Below are positions 18,072 through 27,810 of a stretch of DNA of 64,000 nt, piece after piece. The stretch's first letter is position 1. The number at the start of each line of letters is the position of its first letter. The notes under the pieces were generated by a model. The model saw nothing but the letters and a program-made list of their open reading frames with translations, did not search any database and had not been told where the DNA came from. A program made the translations under genes and the position numbers. This DNA is from Collinsella sp. (lineage in GTDB: Bacteria > Actinomycetota > Coriobacteriia > Coriobacteriales > Coriobacteriaceae): NCBI GenBank assembly GCA_019425005.1, contig JAHYYK010000004.1, positions 1 to 64,000 of the forward strand. The letters are read 5' to 3'.

Positions 18072-21000
18072 CTATCCAGTCGTTCCGACCGTTGAATACG
18101 ATGTGAAGAGACCGTTGATCGTGTTTATAACGAAGGTCCCGTAATGCCATCCGACCGTGCCGTCGTGATTGTCGTGCACCTCTGAGACCAAGGGTTGAGA
18201 CACGGAGCCGGTTCGTCCGTAGGTCGTGGTAACGTTGCAGTCGGACGTCGCCGCGGTGGAGATGATTGGAGATGATATGCGAACACTTCCCTGCGCCTGC
18301 ATCTGGATTCCGTAATAGACGGCCCCCGTGTCCGTGTCGCGCATCGACGCCGTGTAGTCGATGTATCCGACTTTTGTCGGGGTGCTTCCATTGGTGGTGC
18401 GGTAACCGGCGAGCTCGCCCGCCGATGTGAGCATGGTGTACCAATTCGTGTAGCCGCACTTGAACGTCCCGTTTGCCGTGATGTTGTTGGCGGTCATGTA
18501 GTTTGTCTTGAGCGTACCGGTGGTGAGGTTCCAGCTGTTTCGACCTAGCTTGTCGGCTATGGTGCCGGTGGCCATGTACGAGGCGTTGATGTACACCATG
18601 TCGTTCTGCATGTAGATGCCCTGCTCGGTGCCGCCTTTCGTCAGGCGGTCGAACATCTCCTTCTGGTCCATCTGCTCGTCGTAGGCGCTCAGGATGCCGT
18701 CGGCGTAGTCCGATGCGTTCTTCTGCTCGATGGCGTGGCGCGCCCCGGTCGCGGCATCGGCATAGTCCTTGACCGCACTCGAGTAGGCTCCGTATGCGGC
18801 GTCGTACTCGTACATGGCGGCCTTGAGCTCCTCGGCGGTCTTGCACTTGAGCACCTTGTCGACCTTGTCGGCGTAGGCGCCGTACGTGCCGCCCTCGTTG
18901 GTCGTGCCGAAGGCCTTGGCGTAGCGCGGGCCGAGCACCGCAGCGACGAACTGGGTGCTCAGCGCCTTGTTTGACTTCAGCGCGTTGAATTGGCTCGTCG
19001 CCTCCTCGCGCTCCTTATCGACGCCCTGCTTGGCCTTCCTGACCGCCGCCGCCTCGGCTTCGGTCACCACACCGTCTTTGGCGAGGTCCTGCACCGTCGT
19101 GTCGAGGCCATTGAGCGAGCCCGTTAGGTCATGTGCGCTCTGATAGGCCTTGTTGTACGCCGCCTCGAGGACCGGCGCTGTATGGGTCACGGAGCCATCG
19201 CCGTATGTGACGCGGTCCATCGACCAAATGAAGTATCCGTTCGCCCATTGCGGAATGTCCTCAGACCACCCCAACTCAGGATTCTGGGCATTAATCGGCG
19301 GCACGCTGTCAGACTGATTCTTGGCATAGAGCTTCACGCGCGAGACGATGGCGCTCCCGGCCATCTGGTTGGAGCCGTTGATGGCCTTGGCGAGGCACGG
19401 CGCGGTGTACGTGGTCGAGCCGTCTGTCCACGTGATTTTGCTGCGCGTCCAGATGTACTTGCCCTTCGCCCAAGCGGGCTGAGCCTCCGACCAGCTACCA
19501 CCGGACTGCGCCGTGGAGCTCGTGGACAGGTAGTACTGCTCCACGATGCCGCGCACGCCGGTGCCGGTCGAGCCCTTGTCGCCCTTCGCGCCATCAGTGC
19601 CGTCCCTGCCACTGATGCACACGGGCTCGCTGTACTCGATGTCTCCGGACTGCATCGTCGTCTTGGTGCGCGTCCAGATGTACTTGCCCGACACCCATTG
19701 CGGGGCGGTGGTCTGCCACCCGTCTTGCGGCTCGGTGACGCGTGATGTCCCCTGGGCGTACTCCACATCCACCGACGCGATGACGGCATCGGCGACAGCG
19801 ATGTCCTTGCCGTCGAGTGTCGCGCCGGGGCCGAGGTGGAATTCGCTGGCATCGAGGTTCCAGTAATTTTTGCCGCTCTTGTCCTGAATCGTGCCCGCCT
19901 TGATGAGATTGGCGCTGATGGTACCGGAGACGATGGCATCGGCCACCAAGCCGTGGCCGTTGCCGAGCGTGCGGAAGTTCCACGTTCCGTCAGAATTCTT
20001 GCCGTCGGCGATGCGGAAGTAACCGCCACCGATCTGGATGCACATGGTCGGATTGGCATCCTCCGGCTTGTCGTAGACGAACAAGCCCTTGCCGGGCTTG
20101 ATGTAGGTGTAGCCGCCGGTCTCGTTCATCACCTTGTTCAGGCCGTCGATTAGGCCGTCAAGGTAAGCGCTGCCGAGCGTGGCGGCGCTGTCCCAACTAC
20201 CGGCGCTGCTCGTCAGACGGTCGAGGGTCTGCTGAACGCGATCGGAGCGCTTGATGATGCCCTCGATGACGTTGCCGACCTTCACGCTGGACGGCGAGCC
20301 GTCACCTAGCAGGTCTTCCACGATTTCCAGCACGCGACCGCTCAGGCGCAGCGGCTTGGGAAATGTGGTATCGACCATCTGTAGGTTGTCGCCGAGGTCG
20401 CAGGCGTTGGCATCGAATCCCGCGCGACCGAGGGCCTCAACCGTGCCCTCATAGCTCACGATGGGCTTCGAGCGCTCGGCTAGCGCCGCCCTGCCCTCGG
20501 CGAGAAGCGTCGCCTTGTCCTCGCAGTCTCCGTCCTCGAATATGCCCTCGGTGTGCATGAGCGACCCATCGGGACCGGGCACGCCCCAAATCTCGAGCAG
20601 TGAATCATCCTGGATATACTCTTTTCCGCCGTTGATGTCGGCGAATGTGATCTTGCGCGAGTAGCCGCCAGTGGCGTTGCCGTCATCATCGGTGGTCTGC
20701 ACGCCCTTGCCGTAGCAGTACAGGCGCGTAACCACGTCATCTGCGGACAGCACTCGGTCGATACCGGACAGCCCGCTGCCATAATCGAGACGCAGCGCGG
20801 TACTGGCGCGACCCAAGCGCTTGACCAGACGAACCGAGCGCTTAGCAATGGAGTTGCCGTCTGCCGACAACTCGATTACCGGCTCGACCTCCATCTTGTA
20901 GGCTTCGGCTATATCTTTGACGGAAGCCAGCGAGGACTGGTGGTAGACGCTGTATTCGCCGCTGCCCTCATCGCACTGGCCGACCGACCATCTGGTGCCA

Positions 21001-21347
21001 TCCAGTGCTTTTGCGAGCGCCTGAGCGGGCGTGTCGCCAGAGCCGCGGCGTAGCGTCGGCATGAAGTGTCGCGATAGCTCCTGCATGGAGCTGTAGCAGT
21101 TGATGGTGCAGACAGGCACGCTCTTCGCCCTCGACTCACGCGAGGACATGACGATCCACTCGCACGTGCGCCCCATGGAGTCGCAGAACACGATGCGGTC
21201 GTACTTGTCGACGCCGTTGTCCAGCAGGACGAGCTCAACCTTGTCCACACCGCACTGGTCGACATTGCGCGTGCGCGTGGCCTGCATCGGCGTGAGCTCG
21301 CCGAGGTACGCGCCGAAGCGGCTGAAGTGGATGAATCTCTTGGACAT
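18072..21347 (-). CDS. Phage tail-tip/tail-associated protein
   Basis: 1091-aa minor structural protein of the Tal/prophage endopeptidase-tail type, forming the tail tip with Dit. The N-terminal third (MSKRFIHFSRFGAYLGELTP) matches the hub domains. The middle region includes DGLIDGLNKVMNETGGYTYI and GTISANLIKAGTI, typical of tail-tip fibre junctions. Residues about 545-740 contain three repeats with a KYIWTR/YFIWSM core after PxW (PQWVSGKYIWTR, PAWAKGKYIWTR, PQWANGYFIWSM), possible carbohydrate-binding units. A helical segment and a beta C-terminus follow. Enzymatic activity is not visible. Confidence 0.85.
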   Translation of the reverse strand: MSKRFIHFSRFGAYLGELTPMQATRTRNVDQCGVDKVELVLLDNGVDKYDRIVFCDSMGRTCEWIVMSSRESRAKSVPVCTINCYSSMQELSRHFMPTLRRGSGDTPAQALAKALDGTRWSVGQCDEGSGEYSVYHQSSLASVKDIAEAYKMEVEPVIELSADGNSIAKRSVRLVKRLGRASTALRLDYGSGLSGIDRVLSADDVVTRLYCYGKGVQTTDDDGNATGGYSRKITFADINGGKEYIQDDSLLEIWGVPGPDGSLMHTEGIFEDGDCEDKATLLAEGRAALAERSKPIVSYEGTVEALGRAGFDANACDLGDNLQMVDTTFPKPLRLSGRVLEIVEDLLGDGSPSSVKVGNVIEGIIKRSDRVQQTLDRLTSSAGSWDSAATLGSAYLDGLIDGLNKVMNETGGYTYIKPGKGLFVYDKPEDANPTMCIQIGGGYFRIADGKNSDGTWNFRTLGNGHGLVADAIVSGTISANLIKAGTIQDKSGKNYWNLDASEFHLGPGATLDGKDIAVADAVIASVDVEYAQGTSRVTEPQDGWQTTAPQWVSGKYIWTRTKTTMQSGDIEYSEPVCISGRDGTDGAKGDKGSTGTGVRGIVEQYYLSTSSTAQSGGSWSEAQPAWAKGKYIWTRSKITWTDGSTTYTAPCLAKAINGSNQMAGSAIVSRVKLYAKNQSDSVPPINAQNPELGWSEDIPQWANGYFIWSMDRVTYGDGSVTHTAPVLEAAYNKAYQSAHDLTGSLNGLDTTVQDLAKDGVVTEAEAAAVRKAKQGVDKEREEATSQFNALKSNKALSTQFVAAVLGPRYAKAFGTTNEGGTYGAYADKVDKVLKCKTAEELKAAMYEYDAAYGAYSSAVKDYADAATGARHAIEQKNASDYADGILSAYDEQMDQKEMFDRLTKGGTEQGIYMQNDMVYINASYMATGTIADKLGRNSWNLTTGTLKTNYMTANNITANGTFKCGYTNWYTMLTSAGELAGYRTTNGSTPTKVGYIDYTASMRDTDTGAVYYGIQMQAQGSVRISSPIISTAATSDCNVTTTYGRTGSVSQPLVSEVHDNHDGTVGWHYGTFVINTINGLFTSYSTVGTTG

Positions 21348-21358
21348 CTGACAGTCTC

Positions 21359-22153
21359 CTAGGGGATGAGCCAGAGCGGCTCAAAGGATGTCGTGATACT
21401 GCTTGCACCGACCACTGTGATGGTCGAGTCCCCTACTGGCAGGTCGAAGAAATCCGATGTGAGTGTCGGGCAGGTCAAAACGCCATTGATGTACACGCCG
21501 CGCAATTTTGTCGGCGAGGTCTCGATGGTGGCGATGGCGCCTGCGGCAAAGTTCCTCTCGGCATCGACCTCGATGAACACGCCGTCCGCGCGGGAAATCT
21601 TCAGCTTCTTCTCGGCCTTGAGCGTGGCGGTGAATGTCGGGAACACCCGGCAGTTGCCGCTCACGGTCAATTTCGTACCGCTCACCGCCGTATTCCTGCC
21701 GTACAGCATGGGCATGGCGCTCATCGTCAGGTCGATTTCGTAGTAGGCGAAAACACCACCCTGCCAGACCTCGCTGGGGCTGGACGATTCGAGCCTGCCG
21801 ACGAAATCTCCGGGGAGCGCTCTCCACGTGATGCGGGCGTCACGGCCCATGATGGAGCCAAGCGCGACCTTGGACTTGACCGCCTCCTGCCACGTGCCGA
21901 CCGTGCGCAAGTGGAGCGTCACCGCGCGCCGGCCGGCATAGGCGAGACCGCTGCCGTCTGTCAGCGAAAGGTCACGGGAGCCATGGGCCCCGGTGACGGT
22001 CGCGTAGGACGTGTCGAACGAGATGGCATCGACCTCCGGCGCGGAGGTCAGGTACCAGCCCATATCGCCGAGCCTGATGCCGTTCACGGTGACCGTGCCG
22101 TCATCGACGAACATGTTGTTGCGCGAGTAAACGCCAAGGCGGGAATCAGCCAT
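21359..22153 (-). CDS. Distal tail protein (Dit-like)
   Basis: 264 aa, located between tape measure and tail-tip genes, the standard place for Dit. The N-terminus shows VTVNGIRLGDMGWYLTSAPEV and the central WQEAVKSKVALGSIMGRDAR, typical of the Dit ring domain. The C-terminal beta region ends SSITTSFEPLWLIP. It ends one base before the tape measure start codon in minus-strand order, so the two are probably co-translated. Confidence 0.8.
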   Translation of the reverse strand: MADSRLGVYSRNNMFVDDGTVTVNGIRLGDMGWYLTSAPEVDAISFDTSYATVTGAHGSRDLSLTDGSGLAYAGRRAVTLHLRTVGTWQEAVKSKVALGSIMGRDARITWRALPGDFVGRLESSSPSEVWQGGVFAYYEIDLTMSAMPMLYGRNTAVSGTKLTVSGNCRVFPTFTATLKAEKKLKISRADGVFIEVDAERNFAAGAIATIETSPTKLRGVYINGVLTCPTLTSDFFDLPVGDSTITVVGASSITTSFEPLWLIP

Positions 22154-25100
22154 TTAGACCTCCATTGCGGAACGCTTGCCGAGTTCGGAATCGATGGACG
22201 GTGCGAGCAGCATGGCGAGCGTCTTTAGGTCGACATCGAGCTTGAGCGCGCCGATCTTGCTTAGCGCAGTAACGATAGCGAGAACGATGTCATCCACGGA
22301 TAGACCGCCAGCGCCACCAGATGCCCCATGGGCGCCGTTTGCGGACGCACCGAGCGACATACCGGTTGCAAAATCCATGGCGGCTTGTGCGCCGCTCACG
22401 CGGTCCACGAGGGCATCGGTCATCCTGTCGGCATCGGAGAGCAGCGCAGGGGTGTTCCGCTTGATACCGACGCCGATGCCGGACGGGATGAACTTACCGA
22501 CCTTGTCGCGGAAGACACGCGAGGGCGAGTGGATGCCGAGTGCGCTCATCGCCTCGTCGACCAAGCCCGAGAGCGCATTCCTGATGTTGTTGTACAGGCC
22601 ACCGATGGCACCCGAGATGCCGTTCCAGAGACCGGCGATGATCTGGCTGCCGGCATTCCAGAGCCACGTCCCGGCACCCGAGACCGCAGCCATCGCGGCG
22701 TTGTAGATTCCGCTCAGGATGCCGCCGAGGGCCCCGACCGCGCCGCTGGCGATCTGCTTGCAGCTCTGCCAGACCTGGGACCAATTCCCCGAGATCAATC
22801 CTGCAACCAAATTGACGACGCCCTGCACGATCTGTGCAATCGAGCTGATCACCTGGTTGACGGACGCGACGATTCCGGAGATGAACGGGGCCATCGCCGC
22901 AAAGGCAGGCTCAAGCGTTCCAACCAAAAATTGAACAACCTGCTCGATTACGAAGCCCGCGACCGTCATGAATTGGTTGAGCGCACTGCCGACCACCTCA
23001 AGCGCATCGCCGATGAGGTCCATGACGGTCTCAAAGGTCGAGCCGAGCTGGTCGAGCCACGGGCTGCACTGTGTCAGCAGGTCGGAGACGCCCTGAATGA
23101 CCGCCGTGATGATGGGCAGCAGTAGCGACTCGATTCCCGCAAACAGCTGTCCGATGAACGACAGAACGCTGCCGGCCAAAATGATCAGGCCGTCAAGCAA
23201 GCTCGTGAGCGGAGGTAGGATTACCGTCAGGATGTTGGTCAGCGGCTCGATAAGCTGGGAGATGCAGTCGAGCAAAGGCTGCAGGATTTCAGCTGCCACG
23301 GGGGCGAGCTGGGCGATCACGGTGCCGAGCGTCTCGAAGATCTGGCTCATGCACTCGACAAGCACCGGGAAAATCTCGGATGCCGCGCTGGTGCATTTGT
23401 CGAAAATATCCTGAAGCACAGGGGCGAGCGTGGACACCGCGCCCATGAGCGCGGAGCCGACCGTCTCGGCAACTTGCGCGAGAGTCTGCTGCAGCTGGGG
23501 GCTGATCATGACCAGACCGGCGAGGAGCGACAGCACGATACCGACGGGACCTCCGAGCAGCTTAAGCGCGTTGCCGAGAAGCGCGGAATCCCCCACGAGG
23601 CCTTTTAGGGCCGGGCCGACCATGGGGATGTTGACGAGAAGCTCGCCGATGGTGCCGAGAAGCCCCGTGCCTCCCATGGCGGCAACCAGAGAGCCGACCA
23701 ATGGGATCGTCGCCATGATGCCGCTGGAAAAGCCCGAGAAGCTGTCGCCGTTGAGCACGGACGTGATCTTCTCGAAGGCATCGACGATCATCGGCGCGAT
23801 GGTGTTGGAGACGAGGTCTCCCCATTGCTCGAAAACGGGGGTCAGCTTCGTGGTCACGGCATCGACAAGCGGGATGGCGGCGTTGAAGATGTCGCGCAGG
23901 CCGTTGAGGACGGGGGTCATGGCCTTCTCGCCGAGACGGCTGAATGCGGCCTTGACGTTCGCCATCGCGCCCTTGAACGTGGTGCCGGCGGACTGCGCGG
24001 CTCCACCGAGGTTCTCCTGCATGGCGGCTGCGAAGTTCTCGAAGTCGACCTTGCCGGAGGACACCATCTTCTGGGCCTCCTCGGCGGTGATGCCGTAGTG
24101 CTTGGCGAGGAATTGCAGGATGGGGATGCCCGAGTCGAGGATCTGGTTGACCTGCTCGCCCTGCAGCTTATTTGAAGCAGCCACCTTGGAGAAGATGGAG
24201 CCCATCTCCGTGAAGTCTCGACCTGAGATTTGCGCGGAATCGCCGACCGTCTTGAGGACGCTCGTGAGCTGGTCGCCCTGCTTGACGCCGGACGCGACGA
24301 GCTGGGACGCCGTGGTCGCCGCATCCCCCAGACCGTAGGCGGTGCCCTTGACCGAAGCCAAGGCGTTGTTCATGATCTCGTCGATGCTGCCGGCATCGTG
24401 GCCGAGGCCCTTCAGCTTCGCACGCGCGTCCTCGATACTGAGAGCGCGGTTGAATCCGCCCGTTGCGGCAAGTTTGCCGAGCGCCACAGTGACGCCCGCG
24501 CCCACGCCCACGACAGCGGTGGAAATGCTCTTGAATGCACTGGCTGCGGAAGAGCAGATTTTGCCGATTGCGGACATGCCGGCGGAGACAGCGCTTTTCG
24601 CACCCTCGATGCCGGTCTTGGCGGTATCCGGCAACTTGTCGAAGACGGACTTCGCCGCAGTCTCCACGTTGGAGAACCACGTGTGCGCGGTCGAGCAGAC
24701 GCTTTTAATCGGCTGCGGGAGCCTGGACGCGATATTGCCGACGATCGTCTGCACCTTGCTTCCGGCGCGTGACAGGCCGTCCGAGATGGCGTTTCCGATC
24801 TCGGCTGCGGCAATCTGCATCTTGTCCTTGGCGCTGCTGGCGAAGTCGGCGATGGAAGCCTTCACCCTGGCGAGACCGGCTGTCGCCTTCGCCGCGATCG
24901 GGCCCCACATGTCGATGCCCGATGCGGCACGGACGAGGGAACCCAGAGCGCCCGCCATGCCGGTGGCGGAGCTCTTGCCTGCGTCCAACGACTTGGCACC
25001 GGCAAGGAAGTTCTTGGCGGCGCGGGCGAAGGCGTCGGAGGATTGGTTCGTATATTGGGCCAACTCCTGCTGCGCCTTGGCGGCGGACTCGTTGACGATA

Positions 25101-25552
25101 TTCAGCTTCTCGGTCGCGTCCTCGACGGCGGCGGCGCTCTGCTCAGATTTGCGGCGTGCGGACGCCAGGCGCTCCTCGGCGGCGACTGCCTGCGTGGAGC
25201 CCTCGCCGTACTTGGCGATGGCATCCTGCAGCCTCATCTCAGCCACGCGGACGCGCCCGGCATCGTCCGCCTGCTTCATGCGGGCCTTGCTCAGCTCGTT
25301 GGTCGCGGCTTTGACATCATCGGTGAAGACCTTTAGGGCATCGTCGGCGAGCCCCTTGGACGATGCGGCGAAGGACTCCTTCAGCTGCTTACCGAGCTGT
25401 CGACCGCTTATGCCGCCGGCGTTCCTGAATGCGCTTTTAAATGAATTGCTGGCTTCGTCTCCGGTCGACTTTACCTCTTTGTTGACCTTGGAGCGGAAGC
25501 CCGTCATCACGGGGAAAATCGAAATATGTGCGGAACCGACCTCAGATGACAT
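22154..25552 (-). CDS. Tail tape measure protein
   Basis: 1132-aa protein that sets tail length. The N-terminal coiled coil has heptads (LSKARMKQADDAGRVRVAEM). A conserved tape-measure domain lies at about 370-560 (LVASGVKQGDQLTSVLKTVG, GIPILQFLAKHYGITAEEAQ). Many hydrophobic helices (FSGIMATIPLVGSLVAAMGG and later) and Gly/Ala-rich repeats to the end. By analogy with other siphoviruses (about 1.5 A per residue) it implies a tail of roughly 170 nm; this is an estimate. Confidence 0.95.
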   Translation of the reverse strand: MSSEVGSAHISIFPVMTGFRSKVNKEVKSTGDEASNSFKSAFRNAGGISGRQLGKQLKESFAASSKGLADDALKVFTDDVKAATNELSKARMKQADDAGRVRVAEMRLQDAIAKYGEGSTQAVAAEERLASARRKSEQSAAAVEDATEKLNIVNESAAKAQQELAQYTNQSSDAFARAAKNFLAGAKSLDAGKSSATGMAGALGSLVRAASGIDMWGPIAAKATAGLARVKASIADFASSAKDKMQIAAAEIGNAISDGLSRAGSKVQTIVGNIASRLPQPIKSVCSTAHTWFSNVETAAKSVFDKLPDTAKTGIEGAKSAVSAGMSAIGKICSSAASAFKSISTAVVGVGAGVTVALGKLAATGGFNRALSIEDARAKLKGLGHDAGSIDEIMNNALASVKGTAYGLGDAATTASQLVASGVKQGDQLTSVLKTVGDSAQISGRDFTEMGSIFSKVAASNKLQGEQVNQILDSGIPILQFLAKHYGITAEEAQKMVSSGKVDFENFAAAMQENLGGAAQSAGTTFKGAMANVKAAFSRLGEKAMTPVLNGLRDIFNAAIPLVDAVTTKLTPVFEQWGDLVSNTIAPMIVDAFEKITSVLNGDSFSGFSSGIMATIPLVGSLVAAMGGTGLLGTIGELLVNIPMVGPALKGLVGDSALLGNALKLLGGPVGIVLSLLAGLVMISPQLQQTLAQVAETVGSALMGAVSTLAPVLQDIFDKCTSAASEIFPVLVECMSQIFETLGTVIAQLAPVAAEILQPLLDCISQLIEPLTNILTVILPPLTSLLDGLIILAGSVLSFIGQLFAGIESLLLPIITAVIQGVSDLLTQCSPWLDQLGSTFETVMDLIGDALEVVGSALNQFMTVAGFVIEQVVQFLVGTLEPAFAAMAPFISGIVASVNQVISSIAQIVQGVVNLVAGLISGNWSQVWQSCKQIASGAVGALGGILSGIYNAAMAAVSGAGTWLWNAGSQIIAGLWNGISGAIGGLYNNIRNALSGLVDEAMSALGIHSPSRVFRDKVGKFIPSGIGVGIKRNTPALLSDADRMTDALVDRVSGAQAAMDFATGMSLGASANGAHGASGGAGGLSVDDIVLAIVTALSKIGALKLDVDLKTLAMLLAPSIDSELGKRSAMEV

Positions 25553-25573
25553 GCGCGATCTCCCCCGATCTCG

Positions 25574-26313
25574 TTACTCGTAAAGCGAAGCGAACAGCGG
25601 CGCCATGTTCTCCGCCGCCTTCTGCGCTTCATCGCCAGAGGCCTTGAAGGAGGCAGCGCGGAACTGCTCTTCCTCGGTCGGGATAGGAGATGGGAACTTG
25701 TTCTGCGTCAGCGCCGCCACGGTGAACATGTCGGCAAAGCTGGTCGGGTATTTAAGCCCGGCCACGTGCGCCCCAGTCGAAGTCGAGGGGTCTCCGGAGA
25801 GCGCCCCGAACAGCGCGATCGCGTCCGCATAGCGGAGCCTGCTTCCGAGGTCGGCCTGCAGGCTCCATCCCCTTGCCGCGAAATCAGCCCTCGCGGCGTC
25901 CTCGTGCTCCTTCAGCTCGGCGATGAAGCGGGCTATTCCCCCAGGGTTGCTCCCTGGGCCTTAGCCAACTTCTCGCCGAAGACCTCGAAGATCTTGACCA
26001 TCGTCTGAAGCGGCTCGGACTTGAAGCGCTCGACGGCATCGGTACCGCCCTTGCCGCCCTCGATGAGTGTGCAAAGGTGCTCGAAGGCATCGTCATCGGT
26101 GCCGTTCTGGATTGCGGACACCTCGGCGTAGCTCGGGCACATGGGCAGGCGGTAGATGTTGCCAGCGGACGTGCGGACGAACAGCGTGTTGTCGCCGATC
26201 ACATACATGACCTTGTTCGCATCGGCGATGCGCTCGAACTCGGCCTGCTCCTTCTCCTCGGTCCAGTTCTCGAAATCCTCGACGGTCGGCTCGAACTCTT
26301 TCTCTTCAGCCAT
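25574..26313 (-). CDS. Tail assembly chaperone, -1 frameshift fusion product
   Basis: Joining the 126-aa upstream frame to the -1 frame at the G5 run (25938-25942) gives a 246-aa product ending APLFASLYE. The downstream frame is open from the slip site to 25574 with no stop, and it has no convincing start of its own: a GTG at 25765 lies in the middle of a coherent frame. This is the gpG/gpG-T arrangement, found just before the tape measure gene in long-tailed phages. The ratio of the two products helps load the tape measure. The frameshift is inferred, not shown. Confidence 0.72.
25933..26313 (-). CDS. Tail assembly chaperone, zero-frame product
   Basis: 126 aa starting MAEEKEFEPTVEDFENWTEE, helical and acidic, ending KLAKAQGATLGE. 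AGAAGGGAAA precedes the ATG at 26313; the longer upstream ORF is out of keeping with the terminator at 26380-26412. This is the gpG-like partner of the frameshift pair. Confidence 0.75.
   Translation of the reverse strand: MAEEKEFEPTVEDFENWTEEKEQAEFERIADANKVMYVIGDNTLFVRTSAGNIYRLPMCPSYAEVSAIQNGTDDDAFEHLCTLIEGGKGGTDAVERFKSEPLQTMVKIFEVFGEKLAKAQGATLGE
25938..25942 (-). promoter_or_regulatory. Candidate -1 ribosomal slip site
   Basis: CTG-GGG-GAA-TAG in the zero frame: a run of five G two codons before the stop. Slipping back one base reads GGG-GGA-ATA and enters the open downstream frame. The P-site codon GGG re-pairs perfectly. Confidence 0.65.
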
Positions 26314-26379
26314 CTCGACTTTCCCTTCTCTCGAATGGCCTCTTACGACATGGACATTGTTCGGCCGGGGTCCCCCGAT

Positions 26380-26412
26380 AAAAAAAGGGCACCGCGCCGA
26401 AGCGCGATGCCC
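26380..26412 (-). terminator. Terminator after major tail gene
   Basis: On the minus strand GGGCATCGCGC-TTCG-GCGCGGTGCCC followed by TTTTTTAT. A strong hairpin between the major tail protein and the chaperone gene. It probably lowers downstream tail-gene expression relative to the major tail protein. Confidence 0.88.
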
Positions 26413-26440
26413 AACAAGAGAAGGGAAAGCTGTGTTTCGC

Positions 26441-27067
26441 TTAGGAATTCTTGCCAGCGGCGGCAGAAGAGGCAGTCGCCGTGACATCGGCCGGAGTGCA
26501 GTGGGCCTCGATGTAGGCCTTGCCCTCGTAGAGGTCGTCGCGCACCCACTTGACGGTGATGGCTCGACCGAGGATGGAGCCGCGCTCGGCCTGACCCGGC
26601 TCGTTGGCGGTCACCTTGATGACGCCGGCACGGCGGTCGACGTTGCCGTTCTTGTAGGTGATCTCCTCGTACGCCATCCACTTGGTGTCGGGCGTGAAGG
26701 TATCGACGGCGATGACGCCGTCGGCATCGGGCTTCTCGCCGAAGCAGAACTCGCGTGCGAGGTCGGTGTCCTCGGCGATGGTGAATGCCGTGGAGATAGT
26801 GCTCTCGCCGTTGAGGGTGTAGCCCTGCTGCCAGAACTCGATGGCATCGCCGGACTCGATGGAATCCTGGGGAGCGCCGTCGTTAGTGAGAAGACCCAGG
26901 CAGGAGGTGCCGCGGGCGTACACCTCGGGCAGCTTCGGGGTGGCGTTCTTCTTGCCGATCATGGTGCGGGTGATGACGTTGTCCTCGGCGTACGGGACGA
27001 TGCAGATTGCACCGGTTACGGGCACGCCTACGTTTGCAAGGTCGTTACCCTGCTTGTCTTTAGCCAT
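26441..27067 (-). CDS. Major tail protein
   Basis: 208 aa, acidic beta-rich protein (MAKDKQGNDLANVGVPVTGA, then PDTKWMAYEEITYKNGN), the size and position of a siphovirus tail-tube subunit. It is followed directly by a strong terminator, consistent with the need for high abundance. An alanine/serine-rich end (TATASSAAAGKNS) is exposed. It lies downstream of the tail terminator gene. Confidence 0.85.
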   Translation of the reverse strand: MAKDKQGNDLANVGVPVTGAICIVPYAEDNVITRTMIGKKNATPKLPEVYARGTSCLGLLTNDGAPQDSIESGDAIEFWQQGYTLNGESTISTAFTIAEDTDLAREFCFGEKPDADGVIAVDTFTPDTKWMAYEEITYKNGNVDRRAGVIKVTANEPGQAERGSILGRAITVKWVRDDLYEGKAYIEAHCTPADVTATASSAAAGKNS

Positions 27068-27099
27068 TGCAGGCTCCTTTCCAGGGCAAAGCCCTAACC

Positions 27100-27522
27100 T
27101 TAATCCTCAATTGCACCGACGACCGAGTACTCGACCGTCATGTAGCACTTGCTCGAGTCGTGCTGGTCCGTCACGCGGTACGGTCCGTTGCATCCGTCAT
27201 CGATGACGGCGGCGATGGGAGACCCCTTCTCGTAGGCGATGGTCGGCGATGTGAGCGCGGCGAAGGCACGTCGGGCAAGCTCTCCGGCCTGTAGTGTGCT
27301 CTGGCGGTTCCCCGCATAGATCGAGACGCCGACCGAGCGGTCGAAGGTGGTGAGCCCAGTCTTCTGCCCGCCATCGTCGCGTACCACGCAATACGGAGTG
27401 GAGCCGTCATAGCTCGAGGTCTCACGGTTGCTGACCTCGATGTTTATCGACTTGCTGCCGAGGACGGCACGGAGGTATCCGCAAAGGAAAAGCTCCAGAT
27501 CAGGAGGAACAACTACCTGCAT
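27100..27522 (-). CDS. Tail terminator/minor tail protein
   Basis: 140 aa. The alpha-beta pattern (VPPDLELFLCGYLRAVLGSK, later VGVSIYAGNRQSTLQAGELA and YMTVEYSVVGAIED) resembles the tail-completion proteins that cap the tube at the neck. Position between the gp10-like protein and the major tail protein supports this. Confidence 0.72.
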   Translation of the reverse strand: MQVVVPPDLELFLCGYLRAVLGSKSINIEVSNRETSSYDGSTPYCVVRDDGGQKTGLTTFDRSVGVSIYAGNRQSTLQAGELARRAFAALTSPTIAYEKGSPIAAVIDDGCNGPYRVTDQHDSSKCYMTVEYSVVGAIED

Positions 27523-27810
27523 CTACTTCACCGCTTTCAGGGCTCGGGCGAGATAGCCGCCCTTGGATTCGAGCAAAATCGTCTTCCAGTCGTGACCGAC
27601 CACGCGATAGCTGTTTCGGTGCGCCGACTTGTGGACCTCGATGCGGAACCCATCGCGGTACGCACCTGTATCCACGGGAGCGGTCGCGCGGATGTTGGCG
27701 AGCGCCTGCTGCGCCTTGGACATGCACATGTTCTCGACTCCTGCGCTGTGGAGGATGTCATCGAAGAACTTGTCGTTAAACTTGACCTTCGTCTGGCCTG
27801 CGGCAGGCAT
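27523..27810 (-). CDS. HK97 gp10-like head-tail protein
   Basis: 95 aa, basic, beginning MPAAGQTKVKF. Contains APVDTGAYRDGFRIEV, the DTGxxR motif of the gp10 family, and VVGHDWKTILLESKGGYLAR. Its ATG overlaps the stop of the preceding gene (TGATG); the longer reading would run into that gene. Confidence 0.8.
   Translation of the reverse strand: MPAAGQTKVKFNDKFFDDILHSAGVENMCMSKAQQALANIRATAPVDTGAYRDGFRIEVHKSAHRNSYRVVGHDWKTILLESKGGYLARALKAVK

Noticed and set aside
25574..25765. Independent 63-aa gene
   Set aside because: Begins with GTG in the middle of a longer open frame; better explained as the -1 frameshift extension of the upstream tail chaperone.
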